This document shows positions 1 through 12,648 of a DNA stretch of 64,000 nucleotides, piece by piece (within the stretch, counting starts at the first letter, position 1; each line of letters opens with the position of its first letter). Source of the DNA: Hansfordia pulvinata (lineage: Eukaryota; Ascomycota; Sordariomycetes; Xylariales); assembly GCA_006538405.1 (NCBI GenBank), contig BJKQ01000001.1, forward strand, positions 3,658,001 to 3,722,000. Direction: 5' to 3'. The notes beneath the pieces are model-generated. The model ran no database searches, had not been told where the DNA came from, and saw nothing but the letters and a program-made list of their open reading frames with translations. A program made the position numbers and the translations under genes.

Positions 1-3000
1 GACATCTTTCACCCGCGATCTCAGGCGGGTGCTCGTGGCCTACAACAGGGATCATCGGAATAGTCACCATGCGTCTGGGTATTTTGGCCGACAGTCCGAC
101 CCGGATGCCGAGTTGTCAAACCTTCTTCGTGTGGGGTCGCCCGATGTTTCCTGATGTCGTCTTTGGTGCTCGCAGGGTCGCGGCTCACATTTCAGGGAAC
201 AAGGGCTTGCTGTGGCGTGTCCAGTGCGGTCTGATGTGGGCCAGGATTCTGACTGAGTCCAGACTTCTGGCCATGTGCGTACGAGTAAGGTAAGCAACAA
301 GAATGCAACAAGACAGATACCCACCGCCGGGGCCTGTTACCCGTGTATACAAGAGCTGATGGCAACCGCCGAGAGAGTGTATTTCTATTCCCTCGAGCAC
401 TGCGAAGCCTATAGACTCCACACAATTTAGCATCATCAGAAGTCGGACTCGAGCCCCGGAAGTAGGAAGCACTTAGGCAGACGCGCCTGGCGCCTGGCGC
501 GAATGGGGCCATGCGCAAGAAAATTTGGATTCGATTGCGCTGCCGCCACCGCCGCCACCACCACGGCCTCATCGTCTTGCCACAATCGTGGGGCTGCCCT
601 GGACGTGCCCGGCAACCCATCAGTGATCGCTTAAGGTTGCGCCCAGAGCAGCCCATCACTTGCGAGCAATGTCGAGACTGGGCAGACCTGTATTGCTGAG
701 TAACAACGTGTGCCTGTCACCTGGTTAGCCCTTGCTCGCCGTCGATGGCAGCGATCCGCGCTTCCATTTCTCCTGCCAGGGCTCCACGTATGACTCTGTC
801 TGCACCGGCGTTCGGTGGGGGCGAACGTTGAACCCCCGCCACCCAAGGAAACCGAGTCGGCCGTCTCTTTCACAACTTTCGGCCGGCTGCGGACCCGCAT
901 TGTGCTGTAGCTGCTGGTTTCGTCTTCGTCGTGGCCGTCATCTTCGCCATCGCGGGTCTTCCTGGTCTCCGAGCGTGGGCCGCACGTACGCCGAGCCGAC
1001 TGGATTTTCTTCGCTTCTCGACGACTGTACGATCGTACCTGAGCCGGCAAGGTCCGTTCCGGCGAGCCATGGCTGGGACCCGTCATTCATGGTGCGCTGG
1101 AGTCCAAGGTTGTTCAGGAACTCCACGCGAGAAACCATGACCAGAGCACCAGAGAGGAGTCTGGTCGCCGGCTCGAGGTGCACGTCGGAGTCCGGGGAAG
1201 CACCAAGAGTGCGAGCATTGTCACCGTCCGAAATCCTACCCCAAAGAGCGGCGCGCCTGACCTGTGCTGAGCATTCGGTGGGCAATGCTGGTTTGTATGA
1301 GAACCGCCACAGATGTGGGAAGCGCGAGACTTTGCGAAGTGGCTTGGGCCCTGGGGCGGAGAGCCAAGGACCTTCGGGAAATCCAGACAAGCCGTACTCG
1401 TTCGTATCGATGGCCATCACGGCTGAACTGTCGTCGCTGGCCGGCGAAGTGGCTGATTGCGAGTCTCGGGAGGCTGCGATCCGCCTGTCAATTGGATGCC
1501 TCTGAGTGTAGGCGAGCCCATGCCCACGATGAAATGAAGACGCACATGCCGGCTCGGTCTCGGGGTTGGATGATGATGGTGAGATGTACGAGTACGCGTA
1601 AGGCAGCAGGCGCCATGTTTCACGCGCACATTCATCATCCTACCTGCCCGCATGCGAAAAATGAGGACTCCCGTCGTACCTACCCCCAAGATACGCACGC
1701 GTTCGGACATGGAGCCTACCGTTCGTAACGGAGCCTTCCGTCCCGACGGCCCCGATCCGATCTCGTCGAAGCTGAGGTCCTGACCCGTTGAAGACGCGAA
1801 ACACGGTGCGTGCGAACGACCCACCGCGGCGAGGCGGGTTCCCGAGATCAGTGGAAGTTTGCCATCCGTACCATCGCATCAAAAGCGCAATGTCGCGACG
1901 GTGCCAGTGTGCCAGTGTGCCAGGCAGTCGATGACCCGCATCCCGTATCCAATAGTTCCACTGTTCCAGTCTGGACGTCCGTCGGGTTGTGACGGCCAAC
2001 AGGCAGGTCGCCTTGCGATGGGGCCGTGTCCGTTCCTGTTCATCGTTCGGTCGCGATAACGGAGCACCTTAGGTACGAGTACCTACCTACCTCCTTAGGT
2101 ACATACATATATATCGTCGATAGCCCTACTTGAATAACACGCCTGGTCGTGTCCGCTGGTGGCTCTCAATATTCACCACCCTCCAGGAGGTCAGTGTGAT
2201 ATTGATATTGGTGGCTGCTTGGCTGGGCAGCCGGTGTTTCGGGGGACTTTGCGCGCCAAGGCTGGCCTCGGTGACCGATGGCTGGAGATTGCAAATGACG
2301 AGACCCCGTCCAATCACATGCCCGCCAACCCCACGATGCTCAACATTGGCGATCTCAGGCGGGCCCTTCAGGTCACCGCATACGCGCAAGGTAGGTCAGG
2401 CAGGTTAGGTAGGCAAGATCGCAGATACAGAGCACACGCGGTTCCGAGTGCTCAGAGTACCTATCGTACAGACGGATGAAACCACCAAAAATGCCTCCCA
2501 AGCAGCAGCAACCCAGTACCTCACCACATTACACGTCGACGTACAATCGGGAATTTGTGGATCCTTGCGAGCTCTTCGACCTCTCGCAATTGCGGGGCAA
2601 GGCACTGTTCGTTCGTCGCGGCGAGGCACGTCGAGGGCAGTGGAATCTAGGATGCGGTGCAAATTGCATGAGCCAAGGAAGCCACCTGAAGATCCAAATG
2701 CGATACGTTCACGGTAACGGGCCACAAGTCGGTGGATAGCAACAGCCACTTCCAAGTCAAATTGGAAATGCATTATTGAGATGGGACTCAATAATAATCG
2801 GCATGTTGACTCGTAATACCTCCAGCACGTGCAACACACCAACCATGGGACTCTTTCACAAGGGACGAGCACAGCTGAAAGCAACTGCAGCTCGACAACA
2901 TCTTATTATTGTACATGACGGCGGCCCAGTGATGTCACAAAGAGCCTCTGCGCGCATAAGATGCGGTCACGCGCGAGCCAACCAGAGCCAGACGCCAGTG

Positions 3001-4620
3001 TTGCTCAGTAGCTGTTGTTGTTGTTGTTGTTGTTTTGACCCTGGCCTGGACGACGAAGCCAATGCATCCATGTCAACAATGCCATGCTGGCTGGGCGTAG
3101 GGCAGGTAACCGGCTCCTGCCAATCGCTCTTATTGGGTGTAAAGCGGCACTTCCTTCCGCAGCCCCAGAAGTACCGGACGCGACGACCAGCATCCATGGA
3201 TACATCCATGCAGCTACTCGTGGATACGCGCACAAGTACAAGTGGTAGGTATGCAATGATACCTGCCGATTGCTCGAGCCCGTAGAGGCTGGAACGAATG
3301 GAATGCCTTGACAGGAACTTTGGATGTACCTTCCCACGCACGGCACGCGCCTGAGAACCCACCAATGGATGTCAGATGGGAAAGACGCAAGCCACCTCGG
3401 ACTGTGCGCGCTGTCAGGGAGAGACAGGTGCTCCCAACCTTAGTACGAGTACCGATTGAGGTCGATGTACGGTACATGCTGAGTGCAGTACATTGGGTAA
3501 GTACCTACGAGTGCGAGCATGCGGGTCGACAAGTACACATGAGTACTCTACCATGTATCTGCCTCTGGTGCGTGTGAGCACCTGTCACTTACCCTACTTA
3601 TACAACAACATCGACAATAATAACAATCGTCAAACCGCGGCCTTGAAGTCGATAAGCGACGGTGACCCAATGCGTGAAAGCGGCTGGGGAACATCTCGAG
3701 TCACAGGCGCCAAGGGCCGCTTCCCTGCAGCGGGTTTCGATCGGGCGGACTTGTCCCTGGCAGATCTCACTTGCCATCACCGCGTACGTACTCGTAGTAG
3801 TGGCTTTCGCTGTCTTGCGCGCGCCTACCACGTCTCTCCTCAGCCCTGCAGGCTCCCTTCGGTCGTCCTGCCCTCCAGTCTCCTCCAGTGCGAGTGTTAT
3901 AAACAGTCCCGAGACGCTCCTCGGACGACACCTGCCTCGCGTCCAGCGCATCCCTTCTTGCTGCCGCCGGCGCTGGACTTGCATCCGACCTTCTACGAGC
4001 ACCTCACTGGACATACCTGTACTAGGTGGTAGGTGGGCAATTAGCTTGGCCAGCAGCTGAAACACACAGCATCCGTGATTTGCGCCCCTCTCTCTGGTGG
4101 TCCCGCGTCACTCGACACACCGCCGCCTCATCACGGACCCCTCCTCCGGCCCTCACTCACTCATCCACTCTCGACGCTCCCATGCTCTCTTATTACGCCC
4201 GCACAACCACCACCACCACCACGATCACGCCCAAGCCGCCACGCACACCCCAGCTCAGCCCTCTCGCTCGCTAGCTCACTGGCTTACTCTGGCTCTCCTC
4301 GCCCCGGCCACAACGCGACCAACCTGCTTCTCCACTTGCCAGCACCCGGGCTTGGTTGCCTCCGTCCAGCCTCGCGTTCCGCGGCCACACCATACTCAGC
4401 GCATCACTGCCGATAGCCCTGCTGCAGCCCGACTCCCCCTCGGCCTCACATACCGCAATCTGCCCCAGCCGCCCCCACGGTCCATGGGGTCCTGGCCGCC
4501 CCCTACGACACCCTGCGCCTCCATCCTCCTTCTCCAGCGCCTTCGACCCGCGGCTGCTTGTCGCGGTTCGCCACACACTCTTTCCACGAATTACGACTTG
4601 ACGATTTTCACAAATACATC
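1..4620. other. Left flanking intergenic region, no supported gene
   Basis: I see no convincing protein-coding gene here. Open frames exist on both strands but they overlap one another, have unnatural composition and match no family I recognise. The stretch holds three copies of the TACGAGTA/TACTCGTA word (1587, 2074, 3444) plus one at 3789, TACCTA/TAGGTA-type short repeats near 2070-2105, an imperfect 8-bp tandem (TGCCAGTG-like) near 1899-1922 and a TTG tract near 3012. From about 4080 to 4620 the + strand becomes strongly C/T-rich, typical of a fungal promoter and 5' leader, and this probably belongs to the kinase gene that starts at 4621. Confidence 0.6.
3012..3034. repeat. (TTG)n microsatellite
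   Basis: About seven uninterrupted TTG/TGT units, in intergenic DNA. Confidence 0.85.
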
Positions 4621-6832
4621 ATGGCTGAACGAGAACATGACAGCTCCAACGAGGCTGTAGACCCCGAGGTCCTTTTCACCAAGGAATTCTGCATCGGTAC
4701 GACCTGCCCCTCCACTCTGGCCCAGGGCAACCGCTGATAATGCTACCAGGTGGCGGAAGCTTTGGCAAAGTATACAAAGGGTAAGTGACCTATCCTCTTG
4801 CACCCCAATGACCCTTAGCTACCGCGATTCGAGCCCCATCGCTGACGCGTGCGTTTGTTCATTGCAGTGTCGAGAAACGAAGCGGCCAAGCCGTCGCTAT
4901 CAAGGTCATCGACATCGAAAGCGCCGAAGACGAGGTCGAGGACATTATCCAAGAAATCGCCATCTTATCCGAGCTCCAATCCCCTTACGTCACCAAGTAC
5001 TACGGCTCATTCGCCAAAGGCGCTGAGCTATGGATTGTCATGGAGTTCTGCTCCGGCGGGAGCTGCGCAGATCTCATGAAGCCGGGTATGATTGGCGAAG
5101 ACTATATCGCTATTGTCTTGAGGGAGCTGCTGCTCGGCCTGGAATATCTACACTCGGATAAGAAGCTGCACCGGGACGTCAAGGGTACTGTTGTCGCCTC
5201 CCCCGCCCCAAACCTCGTGCCACTGGCGGCCTTGCTGACTTTGTGCATGTCCAAAAAGCGGCCAACGTATTACTCGGGTCCAATGGGCAAGTGAAACTGG
5301 CCGATTTCGGCGTATCTGGTCAGCTCTCGGCCACCATGACCAAGAAGAACACCTTTGTGGGTACCCCATTCTGGATGGCGCCCGAGGTCATCAAGCAATC
5401 CGGCTACGACCACAAGGCCGATATCTGGTCTCTGGGCATCACGGCGCTGGAATTGGCCAATGGCGAGCCGCCTTACGCCGATATTCACCCCATGAAGGTC
5501 CTCTTCCTCATCCCCAAAAACCAACCGCCGCGCCTTGAAGGCAATTTCACCAAAGCTTTCAAAGAATTCGTGGAGCTCTGCCTGCAGCGCGACCCCAAAG
5601 ATCGCCCCTCAGCCAAAGAGCTTCTCAAACACCCGTTCATTCGCAGGGCGAAGAAGACGACCTACCTCACGGAATTAATCGAGCGATACACACGCTGGCG
5701 CGCCACCCACAAATCCGACGAGGACGAGTTCTCTGACGGAGGCGACGAGCCGGCGCAGCGTGAACCCGTAAACGAGGACATGTGGGACTTCGGCACCGTC
5801 CGTCTGGTTGGCGAGCGAGGGGGCCTGGTGAGCCGGCCAGGACTGAATCCCATGGGCGACTCGACGCGGAACGCCAGAGCATCACGGCCACTCGAACCAG
5901 ACTACGGAGAGAACCCGCGAGCCACGTCTCCATCGAAAGTACAAGTACAGGACTTCGCCAATGGCTCCTCCGCCAGCAACAGCACGCTCAAGGCAGCAAA
6001 TCAAGGCAGTTCACGGCAGTCGTCACCTCAGCGCAAACCTGTACCTGGCCTGACGCCATCCTCACCTACGAAGGTCCCTCTTCCTCCCTCGCCACAAAAG
6101 CAGCAACAAGAAAGTCCTGGTGCTTGGTCGTCGAGGCAGTTGCCGCAGGCACCAACAATGACCTCGGTAGACTATGACTACGCATTGCAGCAGCAGCTGC
6201 GACAAGATATGGACCGGCCTGAACCGGCCCGAACAAATTCGGAGCAGCTCGAGCAGCCACACTCGCAGGTCATGGGCCCCAGAATGCCCCACGGACCACC
6301 AGGGCTGCGAAACCAGCCCATACAGCCGCCACAGCGAGTGCCCTCCAGGACCGAGTTCGTTGTGCCCGAAATCCCGCCCTTTCGGGGCTCGGGGCAACAA
6401 CAAGACCAGATCTCGAGCCTGGCACCGCAAAAGGTTGCCGCGGGATTCCAAACCAAAGCCCAGCCCAAGCAATTACCCCCTGCACCCGAGACGTTTCCAT
6501 CGCCAGCGCCGCCGAACGCGGATGGGGAGCTGGACGCATTGAACGACGTCATGTTCCCCGCGCTGGAGGAGGCCCTGAAGAGGAGGCAGATCCGACTGCA
6601 GCAGATCTACAGAAATGACAAGGTGGTAACGCCGCAGAGGCAGCGTGCCGAAGCTGCACACGACAAGATCCGCAAACACGTATACAAGCTGGCGAACGTG
6701 TGCAAAGAGATAGACCGGCTCGACAAGAGCGAGCCAGTGGGAATGGGCAAGGATGTGGGCACATTCTTAGAAGGCCTGTTGGAAGAAATCCTCGTCCGTG
6801 TAGAGCCGCTAGACGAAGAGGAACTCGGCTAA
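4621..6832 (+). CDS. Ste20-family (germinal-centre, MST/Sid1-type) serine/threonine kinase
   Basis: Four exons give a 665-aa protein: 4621-4696, 4750-4780, 4868-5184, 5259-6832. All three introns are GT-AG (53, 87 and 74 bp) and restore one frame. The kinase domain is at the N-terminus: glycine loop GGGSFGKVYKG at about residues 26-36, catalytic Lys48 in AIKVID, Glu65, HRDVK at 137-141 followed by AANVLL, DFG at 157-159, and GTPFWMAPE at 176-184, the Ste20/MST signature. The domain ends near residue 270. The rest is a long Pro/Gln/Ser-rich linker with a charged C-terminal segment (about 530-665) that looks helical. Kinase-first layout with a C-terminal regulatory region is the germinal-centre kinase arrangement; fungal members (Sid1/SepL, MST-1, Kic1) act in septation and polarised growth. 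I cannot tell Sid1 from MST-1/Kic1 orthology by eye. All catalytic residues are present. The start ATG lies 20 codons before the glycine loop, a normal spacing. Confidence 0.93.
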
Positions 6833-8374
6833 GAGCTGCTCGGGAGCATGATCGGTTGGTGTGTCCTGACGGACCAGGCGCGATTATGGCAGGCTAATTT
6901 CGCGGTACGCCGCCAACCAGTGAGTGACATGATCGAAGACGAAGACGTAACGACGGTGTTAGCGAACGTGATGATACAGCCTTTTACATTCAGATACCAA
7001 TCAATGGAGAATACTCAGTACTGTGTGCCCGGCATCGCTATATGTGTATGACTGGTAGTGACTTTGAGGGACAGTTCGAAGGCGGCGTCGAAAATTTGAG
7101 CTGCAATACCAAATGGACTGGATCTGACAGTGATACTGTAAACCCCACCTTGCATGTGCCCAAATACACAGGACGTTGCAAGTGGGGCACAAACGCGCCT
7201 CCAGGTGTGCAAATATGGCCCGCGCGGCTGAGGCGTCTGTTCAGCCAGTGACGCCGAGGCTCATGCCTGGCGCATGCGCGTCAAGGCGAATTGGCGGCTA
7301 TCATCGTGAAAAGTCAGAGATTATTAGATGCGGGCAGACAGAGGTAGGTGTGAGTAGGTAGGCACTTTGTGCTCTACGTGCTCGATTCGGTGGGCAGGCC
7401 ACAATAAAAAAGGTCAAACTTTTGCAAACCGATCTTGATGCGCGTCCATATGGGCCATCTTGTGTGTTGTGAACCGGGCCGATCAGACCTTGCTCGTGAA
7501 TGGAGACTATGCCCGAGTGAGGCTAGACGGGGGCAGCCAAGCTGCCGTGCCTTTGGGCCGATCGGGAAGACACGGGCTTGCAGGGCTCCGGCTTGTGGCA
7601 GCGCCTGCGTGCGTGCGAGGGCTCCCCAGCCCGCGTCCAGGAGGGAGGGCCTGGAATGGACTGTTCCAGTGGATCCTCCAGGCGACGGGACCCCCCGGGA
7701 GCGGCCTCTGGCTGGCGCTGTTGCTGAAGCGATGCGCCATTTCCAGGCTCCAGTTCCACCATCCCAGTGGCCCAGGGCACCTGCGGTGGACAGCCGGCTA
7801 AAGGTTCCACCCGCTTGAGGCAGGCAGCTCGATGCCCAGCAGCCCAGGCTCGCAGGCCGAGCAACAAGAACCGCAACCGGCGCTCGAGGAAGTAGCGCAC
7901 CGCCCTCTGGGCAGTGTGCAGATACATGTACACACGCCCCGGGCCGAGCAGGTAGAGTTAAATCCGAGCAACTTCAATTCAGCAGGGCCTTGCACTGCGG
8001 CACAAGTAGCTCAGCGGCCGAGAGACCTCAAGGTGCGTGCCCGCGTGTCCGCAGCGCCGGCCAGCTCGAATCTTATCTCGGCAGGCCTGGGATCAACCAT
8101 CGTCACCACGAGCACTGCATTGCTGCTGCCGCCACCACTGCCGTCGTCGGTCCTCTTTCTCCCGCACAACACCCGCCCTCCCAGACTCGGACTCGCCCAC
8201 TTGCCTCCCACCGCTCCCACCATCGCCGTCGCCACCACCACCGGCAGCTCTTGCTTCTCCTACCTAGCATCCTCCCCTCTTTCCCTCTCGCCGGTCCGTT
8301 ATCTGCCGCCTTGCTGTCGCCGCGCTTCTGCCGCCCTCCTCCGGTCCGTGACAGTTCTTATTCCCTCACCCAAC
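6833..8374. other. Intergenic region between kinase and IDH1
   Basis: No supported gene. The first part should hold the kinase 3' UTR; an AATAAA occurs at 7403-7408, 571 bp after the stop. From about 8100 to 8374 the + strand is C/T-rich (CCACCACTGCCG, TCCCTCTCGCC-type tracts), which fits the promoter and leader of the IDH1 gene. Confidence 0.6.
7403..7408 (+). promoter_or_regulatory. Possible polyadenylation signal of the kinase gene
   Basis: Canonical AATAAA inside an A-rich run, downstream of the kinase stop on the same strand. Fungal polyadenylation signals are degenerate, so this is only a candidate. Confidence 0.25.
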
Positions 8375-10058
8375 ATGCTGTCGCGCAACTCGACCCGCGC
8401 TGCTCAGGTCAGTACTTGTCTCGCTTTCCAGTTCCCTCTTTCCACCCCCCAACGATAGGTCTACTCGCTGCAATTGCCCGCTCTCGTGCTGGGGCATAGC
8501 TGCTAGCCACAGTTGCATCACCAGCTTCGCGCCGTCATGTGGTCACGCACCCTGCACGAAAACGTGCCAACCCCTCCGACAACGCTTCCCGTTCCTCCGG
8601 ACCTTTTCCGAGGCAGCAGCAGCAGCAGAAGCAGCAGTAGCACGTACGATTGCAGGAGCTCTACCAAGAGCCGACGAATTACCTGTTGAAGGGCAAATTG
8701 GCGTATCGTCAGCCAAGCGCGCCCACGGCCGCTTCATATTGCTTCTGCGCCGGCTTACCTGTGTCCCCCACACTGTCGCATTCTCCCCTGCAGCCGCTCA
8801 ACGCCCCTCGCCCTCCCTGCTTTCGTCTTCTCACTTGCGCTTGTTCAACCGCTCACACTGGATTTCCTATAGCGCCTCGCCCGAGCTGCTACCCAGCAGC
8901 AGCCCCTCCGTCATGCCGCCGCCGCCACCCGCTCCTACGCGACGGTCAACTCGGACATCTTCAAGCCGACCAAGTACGGTAGCAAGTACACGGTCACGCT
9001 GATCCCCGGTGATGGTATCGGTGCCGAGGTGGCCGAGAGCGTCAAGACCATCTTCAAGGCCGACAACGTGCCCATCGACTGGGAGCAGGTGGACGTTTCG
9101 GGCGTCGAGAGCGGAACCCCCGGTAGTGCCGAGGAGACGTTCCGCGAGTCGGTCGCCTCGCTCAAGCGCAACAAGCTCGGCCTCAAGGGCATCTTGCACA
9201 CCCCCATCAGCCGCTCCGGCCACCAGAGCTTCAACGTGGCCATGCGCCAGGAGCTCGACATCTACGCCTCCATCAGTCTGCTCAAGAACATCCCCGGCTA
9301 CGAGACGCGTCACAAGGACGTCGACATGTGCATCATCCGTGAGAACACCGAGGGCGAGTACAGTGGCCTCGAGCACCAGAGCGTCAACGGCGTCGTCGAG
9401 TCGCTCAAGATCATCACTGCTGCCAAGTCGGAGCGCATCTCCAAGTTCGCCTTCTCGTTTGCCCTCGCCAACAACCGCAAGAAAGTCACCTGCATCCACA
9501 AGGCCAACATCATGAAGCTGGCCGACGGTCTGTTCCGCAACACCTTCCACCAGGTCTCCAAGGAGTACCCCACCCTCCAGGCCAACGACATGATTGTCGA
9601 CAACGCCTCCATGCAGTGTGTCTCCAAGCCCCAGCAGTTTGACGTCCTCGTCATGCCCAACCTGTACGGAGGCATCCTCTCCAACATTGGCGCTGCCCTC
9701 GTGGGCGGCCCCGGTATCGTCCCCGGCTGCAACATGGGCCGTGACGTCGCCGTCTTCGAGCCCGGCTGCCGTCACGTCGGTCTTGACATCAAGGGCAAGG
9801 ACCAGGCCAACCCCACCGCTCTGCTGCTGTCGGGCACCATGTTGCTGCGCCACCTCGGCCTCGACGACCACGCCAACCGCATTTCCAAGGCCGCCTACGG
9901 TGTCATCTCCGAGGGGTAAGTTACCGATCACCGCCAAGTTTCCGTCTGCCCTGGATACTGACCCTCTTTGCAGCAAGGTTCGCACCCGCGACATGGGCGG
10001 CGAGTCCACCACTCACGAGTTCACCCGCGCTATCCTCGACAAGATGGAGACTTTGTAA
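8375..10058 (+). CDS. idh1: Isocitrate dehydrogenase [NAD], regulatory subunit 1, mitochondrial
   Basis: Three exons (8375-8407, 8897-9915, 9974-10058) encode 378 aa. Exon 1 is only 11 codons (MLSRNSTRAAQ). A 489-bp first intron follows, ending at ACCCAG, after which exon 2 continues the targeting peptide to RSYATV, a typical cleavage region. The mature part begins with TVTLIPGDGIGAEV, the isocitrate/isopropylmalate dehydrogenase dinucleotide-binding start. Near the C-terminus it carries VFEPGCRHVGLDIKGKDQAN, as in yeast Idh1, whereas catalytic Idh2 subunits have a different HGSAPDIAG-like sequence there. The protein ends RDMGGESTTHEFTRAILDKM, again Idh1-like. Role: allosteric (AMP-binding) subunit of the NAD-dependent enzyme that oxidises isocitrate to 2-oxoglutarate in the TCA cycle, in the mitochondrial matrix. 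The second intron (9916-9973) is 58 bp. An in-frame upstream alternative was not found. The acceptor CAG|CAG could also be used three bases later, dropping one Gln. Confidence 0.95.
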
Positions 10059-11449
10059 AGCAAGAGGCCAGCTCTTTCGTTTCCTGCCTTCCCGACGAGA
10101 CCCCGATTGCCCCTATACCCCGGACCGACCTAGATACCACGACCCGCCCACTTGATGCCATGCTACGGAATATGTGACGGACGCGATGAACACATGCATG
10201 ACTTCTCTCTAATCACGGAAGGGGCAGATGAGACGAGCTTCGGTGGCGGTCCTCGCGTATGTTTCCTGCGATGCATTTTCCCCTGTGTTCATATGTGTTC
10301 GGTGTCAGTATGCCTTATCGTGCCTTCTCCGTGTGCATTTGGACGGAGTTTTTATTTTCTGGGAGCTGAACAGAGGGGAGGCAAGGTATCCGCCCGAGAG
10401 GAAGTCCGCTGGATATAGCTACCAGTGTCTTCCTCCCGCGGTACCGGCCTGATGCTCGAGCGACGATCCAGAGCCAATGACGGAGAGGCGACGGGCCCTG
10501 CACCTGTACTTCTAGCCAAGCAGAAATTTAAATGATAGGATAAAGATGCATGACCTCAGCAGCCATCGGTGCGCCACGAATGTTGTACGACCGGCCTATG
10601 CGACTGCCCGGCCTCCTGTCAAGCTGGATCTGAATCGCGACACCCCATACGACCGCGGTGCATACATTGGGTACGCATCGCGACCTGCCCCGGCCCGTGC
10701 CACATGCGGGACCCCCAAGCAGGCGGCGACAGATATCTGGCGATGGCGATGCCGACCGCAGTGCACCCCGCACATCATACGATGAGGGTGATGCATGTCT
10801 AGACTCAGGACAGGGACGGTGCGTGTGTGCTTGTACAAGATTTTGTGCTCGCCGTGTGTTGCGCCGAGCTGGGCAGACGAACGCACAGACGCCCGGTAAA
10901 GGTGACAAGACAGGCTTACTGACGAAACGAGACGATCTACTGGCTCCTCGGTAATAAGCTCTCAAGCTAGACTGTGTGCTCGTCCTCGACGCCGTCCTCG
11001 ATTTTGGACCAAAAAAGTAAGGCCAGAACAATGAGGGGCTAAAGATTGCGGGCGAGGCTGGTAAGCTTTGGTTTCCGTCTAAGCTGTCTCGCTGGCCCCC
11101 TCTTCCCGCCTGCCACGCGTTCGTTACTCATGACCGGAGTCCAGCACGGCATTGACTCGGCACCGCCGATTCCTTCTTGGGCGGCCTTGCTCTTCTCTGC
11201 CTTGGGCGGCTTACGGGCTTACAGAGACCATCATCTCTGGACCGGCGATGCGAAGCGGCCGTTTTGCCGAACGAAATGCCAGCCCGAGTTGCGCCCTGCG
11301 AAAGCCGCCTGCGTTTTACCAAGAGGCCGCGCGCATGCAAGTCGCTGTTCTGGTCCGTCGCCATGCCACACTACTCCGCCGGGCGTTTGTTGGCTCTGAG
11401 CACAGGGCCAGAGCCTTGGTCCATACGGGCGCAAGCGACGTGGTACAGA

Positions 11450-11472
11450 TAGAGAGAGAGAGAGAGAGAGAG
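11450..11472. repeat. (GA)n microsatellite
   Basis: About eleven uninterrupted AG dinucleotides in intergenic DNA. Confidence 0.9.
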
Positions 11473-12094
11473 GCTCTCGGGGAGGACGTGGGACGAGCCG
11501 GCGCCACGCCTTCAAGCGCCTCGACGTATGTGGCCAGCTGGAAGATCGGGCACGACGAGCTTGCATGCGCTGCGCTGCGCGCCAGCACACCTGCCCAACC
11601 TACCGCGTCTGTCCACGTCCTCAGGCAACGCACAGGGTGTGCGCAGGCAACAAAACGTCTCGTTGCGCACCACGCGATACGGCGGGACGACGGGAGAAGA
11701 AGAGGCAACCCCAAAAAGGGGCGCCATGAGCCCACCTCGTCCTCTTAGGCCCCCCCGCGCCCCTTTGTCAGGCCATCATCGTCTCATCGCGAGCCCACAA
11801 CCTCCAGAGGAGCAGAGCCCCGGCCCTCAATCCCCGCCCCTTACCCTCTAGCTCAACTTTGTCTCCGTGCTCACTCGGTCTCCGGCTTGGACTCGGCAGA
11901 TGGGGTGGCTGACCGCCCCCCATTTCTCCGTCCGTTCCTGACCTCTCTCGCGCGGGTGTGTGTGAATGTGTGTGTGGGTGATGGGAGCAGCAGAGGTAAG
12001 CAGAGACATTAGGGAGACGAGGCGCCGAGGACCACGTCGCGTTATTTCGTGTGTGTGGGAATTGGAAGCGTCGCGCGGGGGCGGCGGGGCCGTC

Positions 12095-12102
12095 TATAAA
12101 AA
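12095..12102 (+). promoter_or_regulatory. TATA-box-like element upstream of the 96-aa protein gene
   Basis: TATAAAAA sits in a GC-rich surrounding, about 550 bp before the start codon of the small protein and followed by a purine-rich leader. Position relative to the true transcription start is unknown. Confidence 0.45.
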
Positions 12103-12648
12103 GGGGGGGACGGACAAGACAGCCTGCGCGGAGAGGGTACGTGTTATCATCGCCGACAGCAACTCTCGCAAGAGCCTGACCTCAAGCCTACTACCTCCTT
12201 CCCCCCCAACAGAGGAAAAGACAGACAGACAGACGGAATTTCACCTGCTCGCTACACAGCTCCATACCGCCTTGATCGGCCTGCCTGCCCCCTCTACCCC
12301 GACTCCACGTTTCCGCCGCCGCCAGACTGAGCGACAGCGACAGCAGCAGCAACAGCAAGCAGCGCCGGCACAAAAGTCAGTACCGCAGCAGCAGCAGCAG
12401 CAGCAGAAAGAGCACCTAGGAAACGACTGCAGAAGAAGGAGAAGAAGACGCGCCACCACGAGCAGCCGCCTCCAGCGACCCGGATAACAGCGCCAGAACC
12501 TGCCTCCTCGAGCGAGACCAGCCCCCGAGTCGAGCGCCGACGAGCCACTCCCCAAGCGCAAGCGCCAACGCCTGCTCTTGATACCCCACTCGAAGAGATC
12601 GCACACCCAGGCTCGGAAACAGACGACGCCAGAGACGAAGACGAGAAG

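Larger units (their letters stand above)
10059..12648. other. Intergenic region and leader of the 96-aa protein gene
   Basis: No supported gene. A (GA)n tract lies at 11450-11472. A TATA-like element is at 12095. From there to 12648 the + strand is rich in CAG, GAAGA and CCAGCG units, which looks like an unusually long (about 520-nt) 5' leader of the next gene. Frames through the CAG tracts encode poly-Gln but have no start or splice support. Confidence 0.55.
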
